This document shows, in pieces, positions 18,532 through 27,309 of a DNA stretch of 64,000 bases. Source of the stretch: Nitrospira defluvii (lineage in GTDB: Bacteria; Nitrospirota; Nitrospiria; Nitrospirales; Nitrospiraceae). The stretch is taken from NCBI GenBank assembly GCA_000196815.1, contig FP929003.1, forward strand, positions 186,001 to 250,000, read 5' to 3'. Each line of letters begins with the position of its first letter. Position 1 is the first letter of the stretch. Under the pieces are notes generated by a model. The model saw only the letters and a list, made by a program, of their open reading frames with translations. It ran no database searches and had not been told where the DNA came from. The translations under genes and the position numbers were made by a program.

Positions 18532-19085
18532 CGGGTTTGAGGGCTTATAGGGCTAAATTAGGAGGTCGGAATCTTAGCCCCTGCCTATTTTTAATAGCAA
18601 GCGCACAAAGGACCTAGGCCTTTAGTCCCGAAAGTCCTAGAAACTGAATACTGTCCAGCAGTTAGGTGCCACCGCGGTTTGTGGCTATGACCCGGGGAGG
18701 CTTGCGTTCTTCTTGGGAAGTGCCGGCGACGTGTCGGGGGTGGCTTGGCTATTCGAGGATCCCGTCCTCATCTTGTCGGCCGGGGTTCTTAGGGCACTCG
18801 GTGGAGATCCGACGCTGATATCCCATTCTGAAGCCATGGGCGTGGCGGTTCGAACTTTCAATCTGCGGGGCATTTGAGTGTTGATGCGCCGTTTCTCTGT
18901 TCCCACGCCATACCTCTCTCTTCAGACGCCCTGCTATCGGTGCCTGCCGAATCGCCACTCCGGCGCGAGGATCACGATAGCACCCGTGGAGACCTGAAGC
19001 AAACCGTCCAGCGCCGTTCCGTTTCTTGACAAGCCCCTGCTCTTTGCTAAGGTTGCTACAGATAACCCTCCTAGGTGTGATCAAT
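18532..19085. other. Gene-free region between nuoA and the OmpA-type gene
   Basis: About 550 bp between divergently transcribed genes, so it should contain the nuo promoter (minus strand) and the promoter of the 19086 gene (plus strand). Two things can be pointed to: a palindromic GGACCTAGGCCTTTAGTCCC element at about 18610-18632 facing nuoA, and a TTGACA/TAAGGT pair at 19026-19053. A 73-codon minus-strand frame (18685-18906) has no ribosome site and looks random. Confidence 0.6.
19026..19053 (+). promoter_or_regulatory. Sigma-70-like promoter of the OmpA-type gene
   Basis: Perfect -35 TTGACA (19026-19031), 16-bp spacer, -10 TAAGGT (19048-19053). It ends about 30 bp before the chosen ATG, which also argues against the longer open frame that begins at the -35 box. 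Confidence 0.5.
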
Positions 19086-20642
19086 ATGAGGACATTACCC
19101 ATGCGCGCCAGCCTGATCATCCTGTCTTGCAGTCTCGCAGCTGTGACGGCCATCCCTGTTCATGCTCAGAATGCTCAAAGTGTTCGCCTGGGGGAAGCTG
19201 CCCTCACGTATGCCGCCGGCTCGATTCGACAGGAGATGCCGATAGACGGGGTTATCAATGTGATTACCGGGGATAACCAACTCTCCGGGAACCGGATGAT
19301 GTTGGGCTGGTCCGGGACTGATACCCTCTATCTTAAGTTGAAGAATCCCGGTGAGGCGGCGCTCGGTGATCTCTACACCGTATACCGGCGCTCGCGTAAA
19401 GTGTTTCACCCTATGACCAAGCAGTACATGGGCTATATCATCAACAGAGTAGGGGTGGTGAAAGTCATTCAGGTAGACGCGTCGCTGGTCGGTGTCCAGG
19501 TTGTTCGGTCCTACGCTCCCCTCTCTCCTGGTGATCCGGTTATGCGGTTCACACCGCCCTCAGCGGAAGAAGTGGTCGAGACCGCATCTGCGCATGCCGA
19601 GATTGAAGCCATGATTGTTGAACTTCAAGCCGATAAACATATGTCGCTCGTGTCGCAGGGAAACCTGGTCTATCTCGACAAGGGACAAGATGAAGGCCTT
19701 CGTTCCGGCGAATATCTCGAAGTCTTTCGCACGGGCGGTGGGCTTCCTGAGCGGAAAATCGGGGAAGTGAAGATTCTCTCTACCGAACCCCACACGGCTA
19801 CTGCGTTGTTGTCCAAGGCTACGGCCCGTGCTCTGATCGGCGACCGCGTTCGCTCCAAACACGCCTCGCCTGTTGAGGTCACGCAATATGAGAACGGGGA
19901 CTCGGATGTCCCGGCTGCGACGGTCCAACCGGTGATGACCGCCAGGACGGAGAGCGCTGCCATGATGCCGAGCGAGTTCCGTTCGATAAGCAAACCTAGG
20001 GTCGAGCGCGCTCATGGAAGCACTAGGATCAATCTTGATGATCTGGCGGATCAGTTGGAATATGACTCCGGTGAGGTGAAAGTGAAACCTGCCGGCGTAC
20101 CTATTCTGGAACAACTGGCGGAGTATTTGAGGACTGCTGCGGGTTCTCAGCAAGTGCGCGTAGAAGGTCACTCTGACAATATGGAGATAGGGCCGTCGCT
20201 CAAAGGAGTATTCCCAACCAATTGGGAGCTGTCCAAGGCCCGTGCCGCCGAGATTGTGCGGTATCTGATCGAGAAGGGCGGCATGGATTCGGCGAAGTTG
20301 TCCGCCGTGGGGTATGGAGCGAGCCGTCCTGTCGCCGGCAATGGGACCGAGGAGGGCCGCAAAAAGAACCGCCGTATCGAGGTTGTGCTCGATTCGCCGG
20401 AGGAGGGCACCCAGGCCCAGTCCGCGAAGGCGTCGCTGGGTGAGAGCAATCCGATCCCTGCGGAGTTTACGTATAACCAACTGGACACGGCACCGGCATC
20501 CACCGCAGTCGTGCCACCCGCTTCAGCAACGCAGGCAGGATCGGCGTCGGTGGATGCACCGATTGCTCCCGCTCCCTCGGATGTCGCAGTGCCGGTTTCG
20601 CCTGTCGGTGGTGAGACGGCCCCGCCCCCGTCCGGTTCGTAA
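19086..20642 (+). CDS. Envelope protein with C-terminal OmpA (peptidoglycan-binding) domain
   Basis: 518 residues from ATG 19086 (an ATG at 19101 is also possible). The signal peptide ends near VHAQ. The first 250 residues resemble the LysM-associated/FlgT-like surface proteins only vaguely: repeated 'G(D/E)xxxVxR' beta-rich elements such as LGDLYTVYR and LRSGEYLEVFR. An OmpA-like domain follows (about 325-445) with VEGHSDN, NWELSKARAAEIVRYL, GYGASRP and KKNRRIEVVL, which should bind peptidoglycan diaminopimelate. The C-terminal 70 residues are a Pro/Ala/Ser-rich tail. Probable periplasmic or outer-membrane-linked protein; precise role unknown. Confidence 0.85.
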   Translation: MRTLPMRASLIILSCSLAAVTAIPVHAQNAQSVRLGEAALTYAAGSIRQEMPIDGVINVITGDNQLSGNRMMLGWSGTDTLYLKLKNPGEAALGDLYTVYRRSRKVFHPMTKQYMGYIINRVGVVKVIQVDASLVGVQVVRSYAPLSPGDPVMRFTPPSAEEVVETASAHAEIEAMIVELQADKHMSLVSQGNLVYLDKGQDEGLRSGEYLEVFRTGGGLPERKIGEVKILSTEPHTATALLSKATARALIGDRVRSKHASPVEVTQYENGDSDVPAATVQPVMTARTESAAMMPSEFRSISKPRVERAHGSTRINLDDLADQLEYDSGEVKVKPAGVPILEQLAEYLRTAAGSQQVRVEGHSDNMEIGPSLKGVFPTNWELSKARAAEIVRYLIEKGGMDSAKLSAVGYGASRPVAGNGTEEGRKKNRRIEVVLDSPEEGTQAQSAKASLGESNPIPAEFTYNQLDTAPASTAVVPPASATQAGSASVDAPIAPAPSDVAVPVSPVGGETAPPPSGS

Positions 20643-20649
20643 TGAGTGA

Positions 20650-20684
20650 CGGCGACCGGTCTCTTCCGAGGAGGCCGGCCGCCG
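20650..20684 (+). terminator. Probable terminator hairpin after the OmpA-type gene
   Basis: CGGCGACCGG (20650-20659) pairs with CCGGCCGCCG (20675-20684), nine of ten positions, with a 15-nt loop; the following TAGGTTTGTTGG is moderately T-rich. It begins 8 bp after the stop codon. Confidence 0.55.
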
Positions 20685-20803
20685 TAGGTTTGTTGGTGCG
20701 CCTTCCTGGTGGATAGATTCCCGCCTCCAATACGGTTTTCTCTCGGTGCCCCTCTCGCAAGGACCGTGATTGTTGCTCTCATCCGGTGTTGTTAGAATGC
20801 CGC

Positions 20804-23179
20804 ATGTTCGACCACCGTTCGTCTGGAACTTCCTCGGTGGCGCCTGCGCTTCCCCCCACGTATGCCGACGTGGTGTTGCCGCGCCGCCTTCACAGGCCCT
20901 TCACCTACGTGATCCCCTCTTCACTTGAGGGCCAGGTCGCAATAGGGCAATCAGTGATCGTGCCGTTCGGGTCCCAGTACCTTCACGGTCTCGTCACGGC
21001 GGTGTATGACCGCCTTCCGCTCGGCGCTCCCGCGCAGGGGCTAAAAGCCCTCCGCTCCCTTTCCACAGCGTCTCCGGACCACCTGCTCACCTCCAGTCAA
21101 ATCGATCTCAGCCGGTGGGTGGCCGACCGGTATGCTGCACCGTGGGGGCAATGCATCAAGCTTGTGGCGCCTTTTGTCGATCAGGTCGACCGGCGGCCAT
21201 CACGGTATCGGCCGACGGCGCAGGGCATGGACAATCCGTCCTTACCTGAGGGGGTGGGAGAAGTGGAAACTCAGGTGCTCTCGCGTCTTCGTCGTCGTCC
21301 CAAGGGCATTACGGAGGCCTCTCTGGTGCAGGGCGACAAGTCCCGTGTCATGCGCGCGTTGCAGATACTGATTCGAAAAGGGCTTGTGGTGCGCTGCGAT
21401 GATGCGGTCGTTCCGAGGGCGGCTCAAGCAAAAAAATCCCCCTCCCCGGGGGCTGAGCAGGCGGTTTTCCCGAGATTGACAGTGGATGACGTGCCGCCAC
21501 CGCTGGAAGCAGTCACGTGGCCTGATACCGTTGGCCGGGCGCTTTCGCAGGACACATACGGCTCATTTCTGGTTCAGGGGGCTCGATCCACCAGACTCTG
21601 GTGTCTTGTGCAGGCAGCCCGGGCTGCGAGACATCGTGGACGTCGTGTGTTGGTTGTCACGGGAGACGTCGAAAATGCCGCTCGATTGGCCGAAGCCCTG
21701 GCGGCAGCGGGAGAACGGCCGTTGCTCCTGCACAGTGGTCTTTCGGCAAGGGAACGCGCAGCCGTATGGCAATCGGCACAGGATTCCGCGGCCACGCTCC
21801 TGGTCGGCACCCGCATGGCGGTGTTTGCGCCCATCGATCGATTGGGATTGGTGTGGGTGGAAGGCGAGGACGATGCGTCCCTTAAGGAGGAGCAATCGCC
21901 CCGGTACCATGCGCGGGAGGTGGCACGGCGGCGCGCGCTCTGCGATCAAGCCTTGTTGGTGCTGGCCTCGGGCCATCCGTCGCTGGAGAGTTGGTCGGCG
22001 GTTCAGCAAGGGGCCATGACGGCCTGTGTTTACCGAGACCCGGCAGGTGCTCCGAGAGTGCAGGTCATCGATTTGAGAGAGTACTCCAGGGAGACCCCCG
22101 CGGGTACCTTGTTATCGCCGCCGCTCTATGACGGCATTCAGGACGCCCTGCGGCAGAAGGCCCTGGCGATTCTCTATCTGAACCGCAAGGGGTTTGCGAG
22201 CGTCTTGCATTGCGGCGATTGTGGCGCGATGCCGCAATGTGATGCGTGTAGTGTGGCGCTGACGTTTTTCCGGCAGAGCAATCATGTGCGGTGCCATTAC
22301 TGCGGGCGAACAAAGCCCGTGCCGGATCATTGCGCTCGGTGCCAATCGCTCAAGTTGGAGCCGGTCGGGTCAGGCACGGAGCGCATCGAGGAGGCTGTAC
22401 GGCGAAAATTTCCACTAGCGCGGGTGGGCCGTGTGGATGGTGAAACCATCCGCCGACCGGCTGATGCACGGTCGTTCAGTCGGCTGCTTGCCGCCGATGA
22501 ATTGGACATCGTGATCGGCACGCAGATGCTGTTCCGGTTCGGCCTTCAGGCGCGGGCGGCGTTTGTCGGAGTTCCGGATGCCGATGCCGGTCTTCATGTG
22601 CCGGACTTTCGCTCGGCGGAACGGATGTACCACGGCCTGGTGGATGCCGTGGAGTTAGCCCGACCCGCTCATGCCGGAGGCGTGGTGATGATCCAGACCC
22701 GGTTAACGGATCACCATGCGATCATGGCGGTTGCCACCGGCGATCACTCGGTGTTTCTTGAACAGGAGCAGGTCTTTCGCCAGATGCTTCAGTATCCGCC
22801 GCTGACCTCGCTTATGAGGTTGGATGTAACCGGGACGCTTGAAGCGGCGGTAGCCCAGGCCGCCGGTCGTTGGGCGGCATTGCTGCGAGCGGAGGTGATG
22901 AGTCTAGAACGGCGTAAAGCCGCAGCCGGGAGCGGTTTGCCTCTGCCGGAGCGTTCCACAGGGCTGGGTGGAGAGACGAGCCACATTGTTATCCTGGGGC
23001 CTTCCCCGGCACCACATGCCAAGGCGCGAGGTCGTTATTGCTGGCAGATTCTGGTCAAGTCCCTATCTCTTGAGGCGGGCAGAGAAATCGTTGTGCGGAC
23101 TCGGGAGGTGCTTGATCGGGAGTCGCGACGAGGTGGTCTCCGGTTCGATATCGATGTCGATCCGGTTGCGATGACGTGA
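20804..23179 (+). CDS. priA: PriA-type primosomal protein N' with degenerate helicase motifs
   Basis: About 791 residues from ATG 20804 (an in-frame GTG lies at 20786). The N-terminal 3'-DNA-binding domain (ADVVLPRRLHRPFTYVIP...VIVPFGSQYLHGLVT) and the zinc-binding region with eight cysteines (CGDCGAMPQCDAC ... CHYCGRTKPVPDHCARC) are convincing PriA. The helicase motifs are not intact. Walker A (normally GxTGSGKT) reads VQGARSTRL (around 21572-21598), the DEEH box reads EGEDD (around 21860-21874), and motif VI (normally VAGRAGR) reads ELARPAHAGG (around 22652). The protein probably binds forks and loads the primosome but cannot unwind DNA, as inferred for actinobacterial PriA. It stands alone between unrelated genes. 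Confidence 0.88.
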   Translation: MFDHRSSGTSSVAPALPPTYADVVLPRRLHRPFTYVIPSSLEGQVAIGQSVIVPFGSQYLHGLVTAVYDRLPLGAPAQGLKALRSLSTASPDHLLTSSQIDLSRWVADRYAAPWGQCIKLVAPFVDQVDRRPSRYRPTAQGMDNPSLPEGVGEVETQVLSRLRRRPKGITEASLVQGDKSRVMRALQILIRKGLVVRCDDAVVPRAAQAKKSPSPGAEQAVFPRLTVDDVPPPLEAVTWPDTVGRALSQDTYGSFLVQGARSTRLWCLVQAARAARHRGRRVLVVTGDVENAARLAEALAAAGERPLLLHSGLSARERAAVWQSAQDSAATLLVGTRMAVFAPIDRLGLVWVEGEDDASLKEEQSPRYHAREVARRRALCDQALLVLASGHPSLESWSAVQQGAMTACVYRDPAGAPRVQVIDLREYSRETPAGTLLSPPLYDGIQDALRQKALAILYLNRKGFASVLHCGDCGAMPQCDACSVALTFFRQSNHVRCHYCGRTKPVPDHCARCQSLKLEPVGSGTERIEEAVRRKFPLARVGRVDGETIRRPADARSFSRLLAADELDIVIGTQMLFRFGLQARAAFVGVPDADAGLHVPDFRSAERMYHGLVDAVELARPAHAGGVVMIQTRLTDHHAIMAVATGDHSVFLEQEQVFRQMLQYPPLTSLMRLDVTGTLEAAVAQAAGRWAALLRAEVMSLERRKAAAGSGLPLPERSTGLGGETSHIVILGPSPAPHAKARGRYCWQILVKSLSLEAGREIVVRTREVLDRESRRGGLRFDIDVDPVAMT

Positions 23180-23185
23180 TGTGGG

Positions 23186-23623
23186 TCAGCGCCTGGCCCG
23201 TTTCTTCTTACTCCGTGCCGGGACCGGCTCGGTTCCGGGGGGTGGCACCGGCGGGGCATTCTGTTCGCGTATACGCTTGAAGAGCCCGAAGGCGAAGGTG
23301 ATCCAGAACACCGATGTGAACAGTCCGAACAGGACGGCGTTCAGAATCGTTTCCATCTGCTCCTCGGTCGGCTGACTTCCTCCCATCCTCATTCGAATCA
23401 TCGTGACGATCGGCCAGCTCATACTTTCGATGCCGAGTCCCATGGTGGTCCAGGCCCAGACGGCTGCGATGCTGCGTCCCTGCCACCAGAGAAAGGCCGT
23501 TGACGCGACGGCGACGAGCAGGGCCCAGGTGGTCGCCGCCTGCTCCCACATGACGAAAATCCCGATCGCGACGACGATGCCGCCGAGTACCGCGTGCAGT
23601 TGCGGAGTCCACCACGTTTTCAT
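23186..23623 (-). CDS. Small integral membrane protein, unknown function
   Basis: About 145 residues from ATG 23623. Four hydrophobic segments: two near residues 10-45, one near 52-75 and one near 92-115. A basic Pro-rich tail ends KKKRARR. I do not recognise a family. It converges on priA with a 6-bp gap and follows a receiver gene on the same strand by about 125 bp. Confidence 0.7.
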   Translation of the reverse strand: MKTWWTPQLHAVLGGIVVAIGIFVMWEQAATTWALLVAVASTAFLWWQGRSIAAVWAWTTMGLGIESMSWPIVTMIRMRMGGSQPTEEQMETILNAVLFGLFTSVFWITFAFGLFKRIREQNAPPVPPPGTEPVPARSKKKRARR

Positions 23624-23748
23624 GACCACATCTTTCTTGTATGTATGAAGGAGCCCGAAAAGCGGGCGTCAGTGTGCGGGGCGATGAATCGGAAGTCAAT
23701 GTCACAGTGGGGCAGTATGGCGAACGGACCAGAAGAGGCAGGCGTCGG

Positions 23749-24120
23749 TCAGCCGGCAATTTCAGCTTGAACCGCATCCAGGAGCTGCTGCATCTCGAAG
23801 GGTTTCTGGAGCGTGCGGCGCGCGCCCAGCATACGGGCCACATCGAGGAAGTTTAAAATGCCGATCATGTCGCTTCCGCCGGTGATCGCCATAATCCTGG
23901 CCTCGGGAAATTCACGACGGAGCGTCAAGATACTCTCGAGGCCGTCCTGGTCAGGCATCAGGATATCCATGATCACGAGATCAGCCGGGGATTGGCGATA
24001 GTGGGACAGCCCTGCTTTGCCGTCGGCCGCTTCGCGGACATGATAGCCGGCCTGCTCCAGGGTGCTGCGAATCAGTCGGCGAATCGCTTCTTCATCATCC
24101 ACGATCAGGACCGAGGGCAT
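23749..24120 (-). CDS. Single-domain response regulator
   Basis: 123 residues from ATG 24120, chosen for the GAGGA just upstream; a GTG at 24132 is in frame. One receiver: DDEE near residue 8, phospho-acceptor Asp52 (VIMDILMP), Thr in AITGG and Lys106 (LQKPF). No output domain. It follows the PAS kinase gene by about 110 bp on the same strand and is probably its partner. Confidence 0.9.
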   Translation of the reverse strand: MPSVLIVDDEEAIRRLIRSTLEQAGYHVREAADGKAGLSHYRQSPADLVIMDILMPDQDGLESILTLRREFPEARIMAITGGSDMIGILNFLDVARMLGARRTLQKPFEMQQLLDAVQAEIAG

Positions 24121-24227
24121 AACATTCCTCACAGGAGTATTCGTATCGAGTGTCTGGGTATTGGATTGCGGCGCTCAGGAGACGACCGGAGGCGGCGTTT
24201 CGGCACCGTTTAATTACCACCGTGAAT

Positions 24228-25826
24228 TTACCGCTCTTTGTCATGCTCAGCAAGAAATTCCTTCGCTTCCGTGAGGGATGTTGCGCGCTTGCAGCTTGGT
24301 TCCTGGGCCACTGTCTGATGGGGCTGAAGCATTGCGGGCAGATAGACCTCAATAGTGGTGCCCTGGCCGGCCGTGCTGGTGGCGCGGAGTGTTCCGCCAT
24401 GCTCGCTCACGATTCGCTGCAGCTCCCCGAGCCCCGCTCCTGCACTGCTTCCCGTCGGGGGAAGGGCGAAAAGCGGATACCTGTTGGGCGTCCGGACGTC
24501 AGGGGGAATGCCTTCACCGGTATCCGAGATCATGAGGCGCACATACTGACCCGGTGGGAGCGGAAGGTCGTGGCCGGTCATCGAAGCGTCAATACCCACA
24601 TTGTCGAGGCGGACTTCCAAGACCCCGCCGCTGATCGTCATGACCTGTTGGGCCCGTGCCAGCAGGTTCAGGCAGAGTTCATGGATCTGGGTTGGGTCGG
24701 CAAGCACGGGGTTGGTTGCGCCGGGAATCCATTCGCGGAGGCTGATGGACTCCGGCAGTGTCATCTTCAGGACTCGCAGTGTTTCTTTGAGGAGGATATC
24801 CAGGGAGAGCGGCTGTTTCGCGCCGTCCGCCTGTCGACCGGCCATGAGCATTTGTGTGACGAGATCACGAGCTCGTTTCGACGCGAGGATTACCTGCTGG
24901 ATGTGGCCATGGACGCGACTGTCCGGCACGAGTGACGGCAGCGCCAAGTCCGAGAACCCCATGATGGCGGTCAGGCAATTGTTAAATTCATGGGCGATGC
25001 CGCCGGCCAGTGTCGCCACGGTCGCCATTTTTTTTGCCCGATGCAGTTGCCCGGCGATGACCTTCCGTTCGGTGATATCGGTGCCCAGAAGTTGGATGGC
25101 CGGATGTCCATCGAACATGACTGGGGCCGCTGTCAATTCGACGTCAATGACCATTCCATCGGGTCGTACCAATTGTCGTTCGACTGGGGGAACGGGCATG
25201 GTTTCTGCCAAGGGGAGGTCGTGCAGAAATTCTTTCGGGAAAAAATCGCACAACGCGCGTCCCTCGATAGGGTGTGCCGCCGCGAGTCCGAAAATCCGGG
25301 CCCCGGCTTCATTTATGAATAGGACGACATTGTCCGCATAGACAAGGATTGCGTGGGGCGATTGTTGCGCCAGCGTCCGGTAGCGCTCCTCGTTTGCGTG
25401 CAGGGCGTCCAATGCCAGTTGTCTGGGGGTAATGTCGCGCACGATGCCGACGTAGCCGCCGGAGGGTCCTCCGCCGGTGCGCAACGGGAAGGCTTCCGCC
25501 ATGACCCAGCGTAGCGACCCGTCCGACCGCCGGAAGCGAAACTCCCGTGAAAAGCTCCGTTCGGCGCTGGTGGCGCCAGACCATTCGCTACAGATCGGGT
25601 CATGGTCTTCAGGTGCCAGCGCATTACGCCAGCATTCCCCGGGCGTCGCTGTGACAGGAAGTCCCGCGATGCGGCGCAGCCGCTCATTCAGGTACAGCGT
25701 GCGGCCCGCGGGGTCCGACAGAAAGATGCCGAGGGATGCTTGACCGGACAGGGTTCGGACAAGGGCCTCAACGGTGCTGGAATCTCCCGATGGCGGGAGG
25801 GCCGTTGTCACGTCTTGCGCAGTCAC
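24228..25826 (-). CDS. PAS-PAS histidine kinase with degenerate ATPase domain
   Basis: 532 residues, GTG start after GGAGGCACTT. PAS 1 (about 25-135) and PAS 2 (about 148-255) are followed by an HisKA region with His279 in GGIAHEFNNCLTAIMG. The ATPase domain is altered. The N box reads CLNLLARAQQVM, with Arg391 where the Mg-binding Asn is expected. The F box (FEPFFTTK) is replaced by NRYPLFALPPTG, and the G2 box reads GAGLGEL. The DTGEG box is intact (435-439). Soluble sensor; it may be a weak kinase, a phosphatase or a pseudokinase partner of the receiver downstream. Confidence 0.85.
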   Translation of the reverse strand: MTAQDVTTALPPSGDSSTVEALVRTLSGQASLGIFLSDPAGRTLYLNERLRRIAGLPVTATPGECWRNALAPEDHDPICSEWSGATSAERSFSREFRFRRSDGSLRWVMAEAFPLRTGGGPSGGYVGIVRDITPRQLALDALHANEERYRTLAQQSPHAILVYADNVVLFINEAGARIFGLAAAHPIEGRALCDFFPKEFLHDLPLAETMPVPPVERQLVRPDGMVIDVELTAAPVMFDGHPAIQLLGTDITERKVIAGQLHRAKKMATVATLAGGIAHEFNNCLTAIMGFSDLALPSLVPDSRVHGHIQQVILASKRARDLVTQMLMAGRQADGAKQPLSLDILLKETLRVLKMTLPESISLREWIPGATNPVLADPTQIHELCLNLLARAQQVMTISGGVLEVRLDNVGIDASMTGHDLPLPPGQYVRLMISDTGEGIPPDVRTPNRYPLFALPPTGSSAGAGLGELQRIVSEHGGTLRATSTAGQGTTIEVYLPAMLQPHQTVAQEPSCKRATSLTEAKEFLAEHDKER

Positions 25827-26255
25827 AAGTGCCTCCTTCGTCTGTTCTCAGCGGGTTGCATACTCAGTAGGTGCCCTCACCAAGAGTGGATGCGAGAGGG
25901 TGGCGGGACTGCTTCGGCGGAACGTTCGTATGGTTTGCAGTGTTGCACTCACCATCCAGTGATTAGGCATGCACGCCGCACATCATAGCACCAAGCCGGA
26001 TCAGGCGGTTAGAGATGATTGACAATTGGGAATGTAATTGGGCCCTAGTGGAATAGGGCCGTTTATCTGTAGCAGAGGAGTCATCGCAGAGCCGTCGATC
26101 CTGGCTGGTGGCCGCACAACGAGCCGGACGGCGTAGGGACTGGTCTGGGTGAATTCTGCCGGAGGAAGAGGCGCCTGAAGATAGTACTGAAAAGAACGTG
26201 CCGTACCTGCGGGAGTTGCTGAAGGACTGCGAGTTCGTCGAACGACTGTTGAGTT
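25827..26255. other. Gene-free region between the PAS kinase and tRNA-Leu
   Basis: No convincing gene. It holds the kinase leader (minus strand) and a perfect 7-bp hairpin GGCCCTA-loop-TAGGGCC at 26041-26060 downstream of the tRNA. An open frame on the minus strand that runs through the tRNA (26001-26471) is not a gene. Confidence 0.6.
26041..26060 (-). terminator. Hairpin downstream of tRNA-Leu(GAG)
   Basis: Perfect 7-bp stem (26041-26047 with 26054-26060) and 6-nt loop, about 195 bp beyond the tRNA 3' end. No U-tract follows on the minus strand, so it could be a processing or weak termination signal. Confidence 0.3.
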
Positions 26256-26339
26256 TGGTGCCGAAGGCGGGACTTGAACCCGCACGGCTTGCGCCACACG
26301 CCCCTCAAACGTGCGTGTCTGCCATTCCACCACTTCGGC
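26256..26339 (-). tRNA. tRNA-Leu (anticodon GAG)
   Basis: Acceptor GCCGAAG pairs with CTTCGGC, discriminator A, CCA encoded. T-arm GCGGG-TTCAAGT-CCCGC. Anticodon stem CACGT/GCGTG with loop TTGAGGG gives GAG. The long variable arm (TGGCGCAAGCCGT) is typical of class II tRNA-Leu. Length 84 nt. Confidence 0.95.
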
Positions 26340-26441
26340 AACCGAGAGTCTCTCCGTCGAAACATGAAGCGAGGTGCACCAGCCGGACGGCGATGAAACG
26401 CGCGTTCTCGCTACGCAGGCACCAGGCTTCAGAGGAAGCGC

Positions 26442-26471
26442 ATTATAGAAGTGGTCCAAAATGCTTGTCAA
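26442..26471 (-). promoter_or_regulatory. Consensus sigma-70 promoter reading toward tRNA-Leu(GAG)
   Basis: On the minus strand, perfect TTGACA (26466-26471), 18-bp spacer and perfect TATAAT (26442-26447). Transcription would start near 26435, about 95 nt before the tRNA. Its -35 box lies on top of the -35 box of the oppositely directed promoter. Confidence 0.7.
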
Positions 26472-26493
26472 TCAACTAGTTGTCCAGTAGAAT
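26465..26493 (+). promoter_or_regulatory. Sigma-70-like promoter of the HAD hydrolase gene
   Basis: TTGTCA (26465-26470), 17-bp spacer, TAGAAT (26488-26493); five of six matches in each box. The predicted start of transcription (about 26500) favours the ATG at 26563 over the in-frame GTG at 26500. Confidence 0.6.
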
Positions 26494-26562
26494 TCACGCG
26501 TGCTGCGCGGACACGTCGCAGATCCTTCCTCATCAACAGCGATCAGCAGGCCGGCAATCGAG

Positions 26563-27258
26563 ATGACGCCTCTCTCTGTTTCACATATTTCGCGCACGAG
26601 CCGGCAGACTGACATTGCTGCGTTGTTTGACGTCGACAACACGTTGCTTCCCGGACAGGCCAGCGAAGTTCGGTTTTTTCGCTTTCTCTGGAAGCGAGGT
26701 CTCGTCGGATGGCGGGAGCTTCGGGACAGTGTGGGCTGGGTGCTCCGTCAGGCGCCTGCCGTGTCATTGCACCCCTTGCGTGAACGGAAACTGTATTTGG
26801 CCGGGAAGGCTGCGGCCGAAATCGAACCACTGGCTGAGGAGTTCTGTCGTGCCGAGCTTTTTCCGCGTCTTTCCGCGCAAGGGCTCGCTCGAATGGACGA
26901 ACATCGTCGGGCCGGGCATCATATCGTGTTGGTGACCGGATCCCTCGACTTCCTCATTGCTCCACTCGCCTCCTTGCTGGAGGTGCCGACCCTGCTGGCG
27001 GCCAGGCTGGAACGGCAACAGCGCCGGTTTACCGGTCACGTGTGTGTCCCTCTTCCCTATGGTCCAGGAAAGCGTGAATTGATCACTCGGCTGACGCAGG
27101 AATTGCGCATTGATCTGGCACAATCGTTTGCCTATGGCGATAGTCCTGGGGATGTGGAGTTGCTCGAAATGGTGGGGCATCCATTGGTCGTGAATCCGAT
27201 TCGCGGGATGGATCGCATCGCGCGACGAAATGGATGGCCGGTGACGACGTGGAAATGA
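26563..27258 (+). CDS. HAD-IB family phosphatase (SerB/CicA-like)
   Basis: About 231 residues from ATG 26563. Haloacid dehalogenase motifs: motif I FDVDNTLL (nucleophile Asp and general acid Asp), motif II VTGSLDF, and motif IV YGDSPGDVELLE followed by HPLVVNP. The helical cap between I and II and the overall length place it in subfamily IB, whose members dephosphorylate phosphoserine or phospholipid head groups. The substrate cannot be assigned. It begins a plus-strand run with queE 51 bp downstream. Confidence 0.82.
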   Translation: MTPLSVSHISRTSRQTDIAALFDVDNTLLPGQASEVRFFRFLWKRGLVGWRELRDSVGWVLRQAPAVSLHPLRERKLYLAGKAAAEIEPLAEEFCRAELFPRLSAQGLARMDEHRRAGHHIVLVTGSLDFLIAPLASLLEVPTLLAARLERQQRRFTGHVCVPLPYGPGKRELITRLTQELRIDLAQSFAYGDSPGDVELLEMVGHPLVVNPIRGMDRIARRNGWPVTTWK

Positions 27259-27309
27259 GTCCCCCGTATCAACCATCAGTGAGACGCTGAGTTGCCGGAT
27301 CAATCGACG

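Noticed and set aside
18685-18906. 73-codon minus-strand frame between nuoA and the OmpA-type gene
   Set aside because: No ribosome site, no recognisable domain, Ser/Pro-rich composition without codon-position bias; sits in a promoter region.
26001-26471. 156-codon minus-strand frame covering tRNA-Leu(GAG)
   Set aside because: It contains the whole tRNA and its promoter; the translation has no family-like features.
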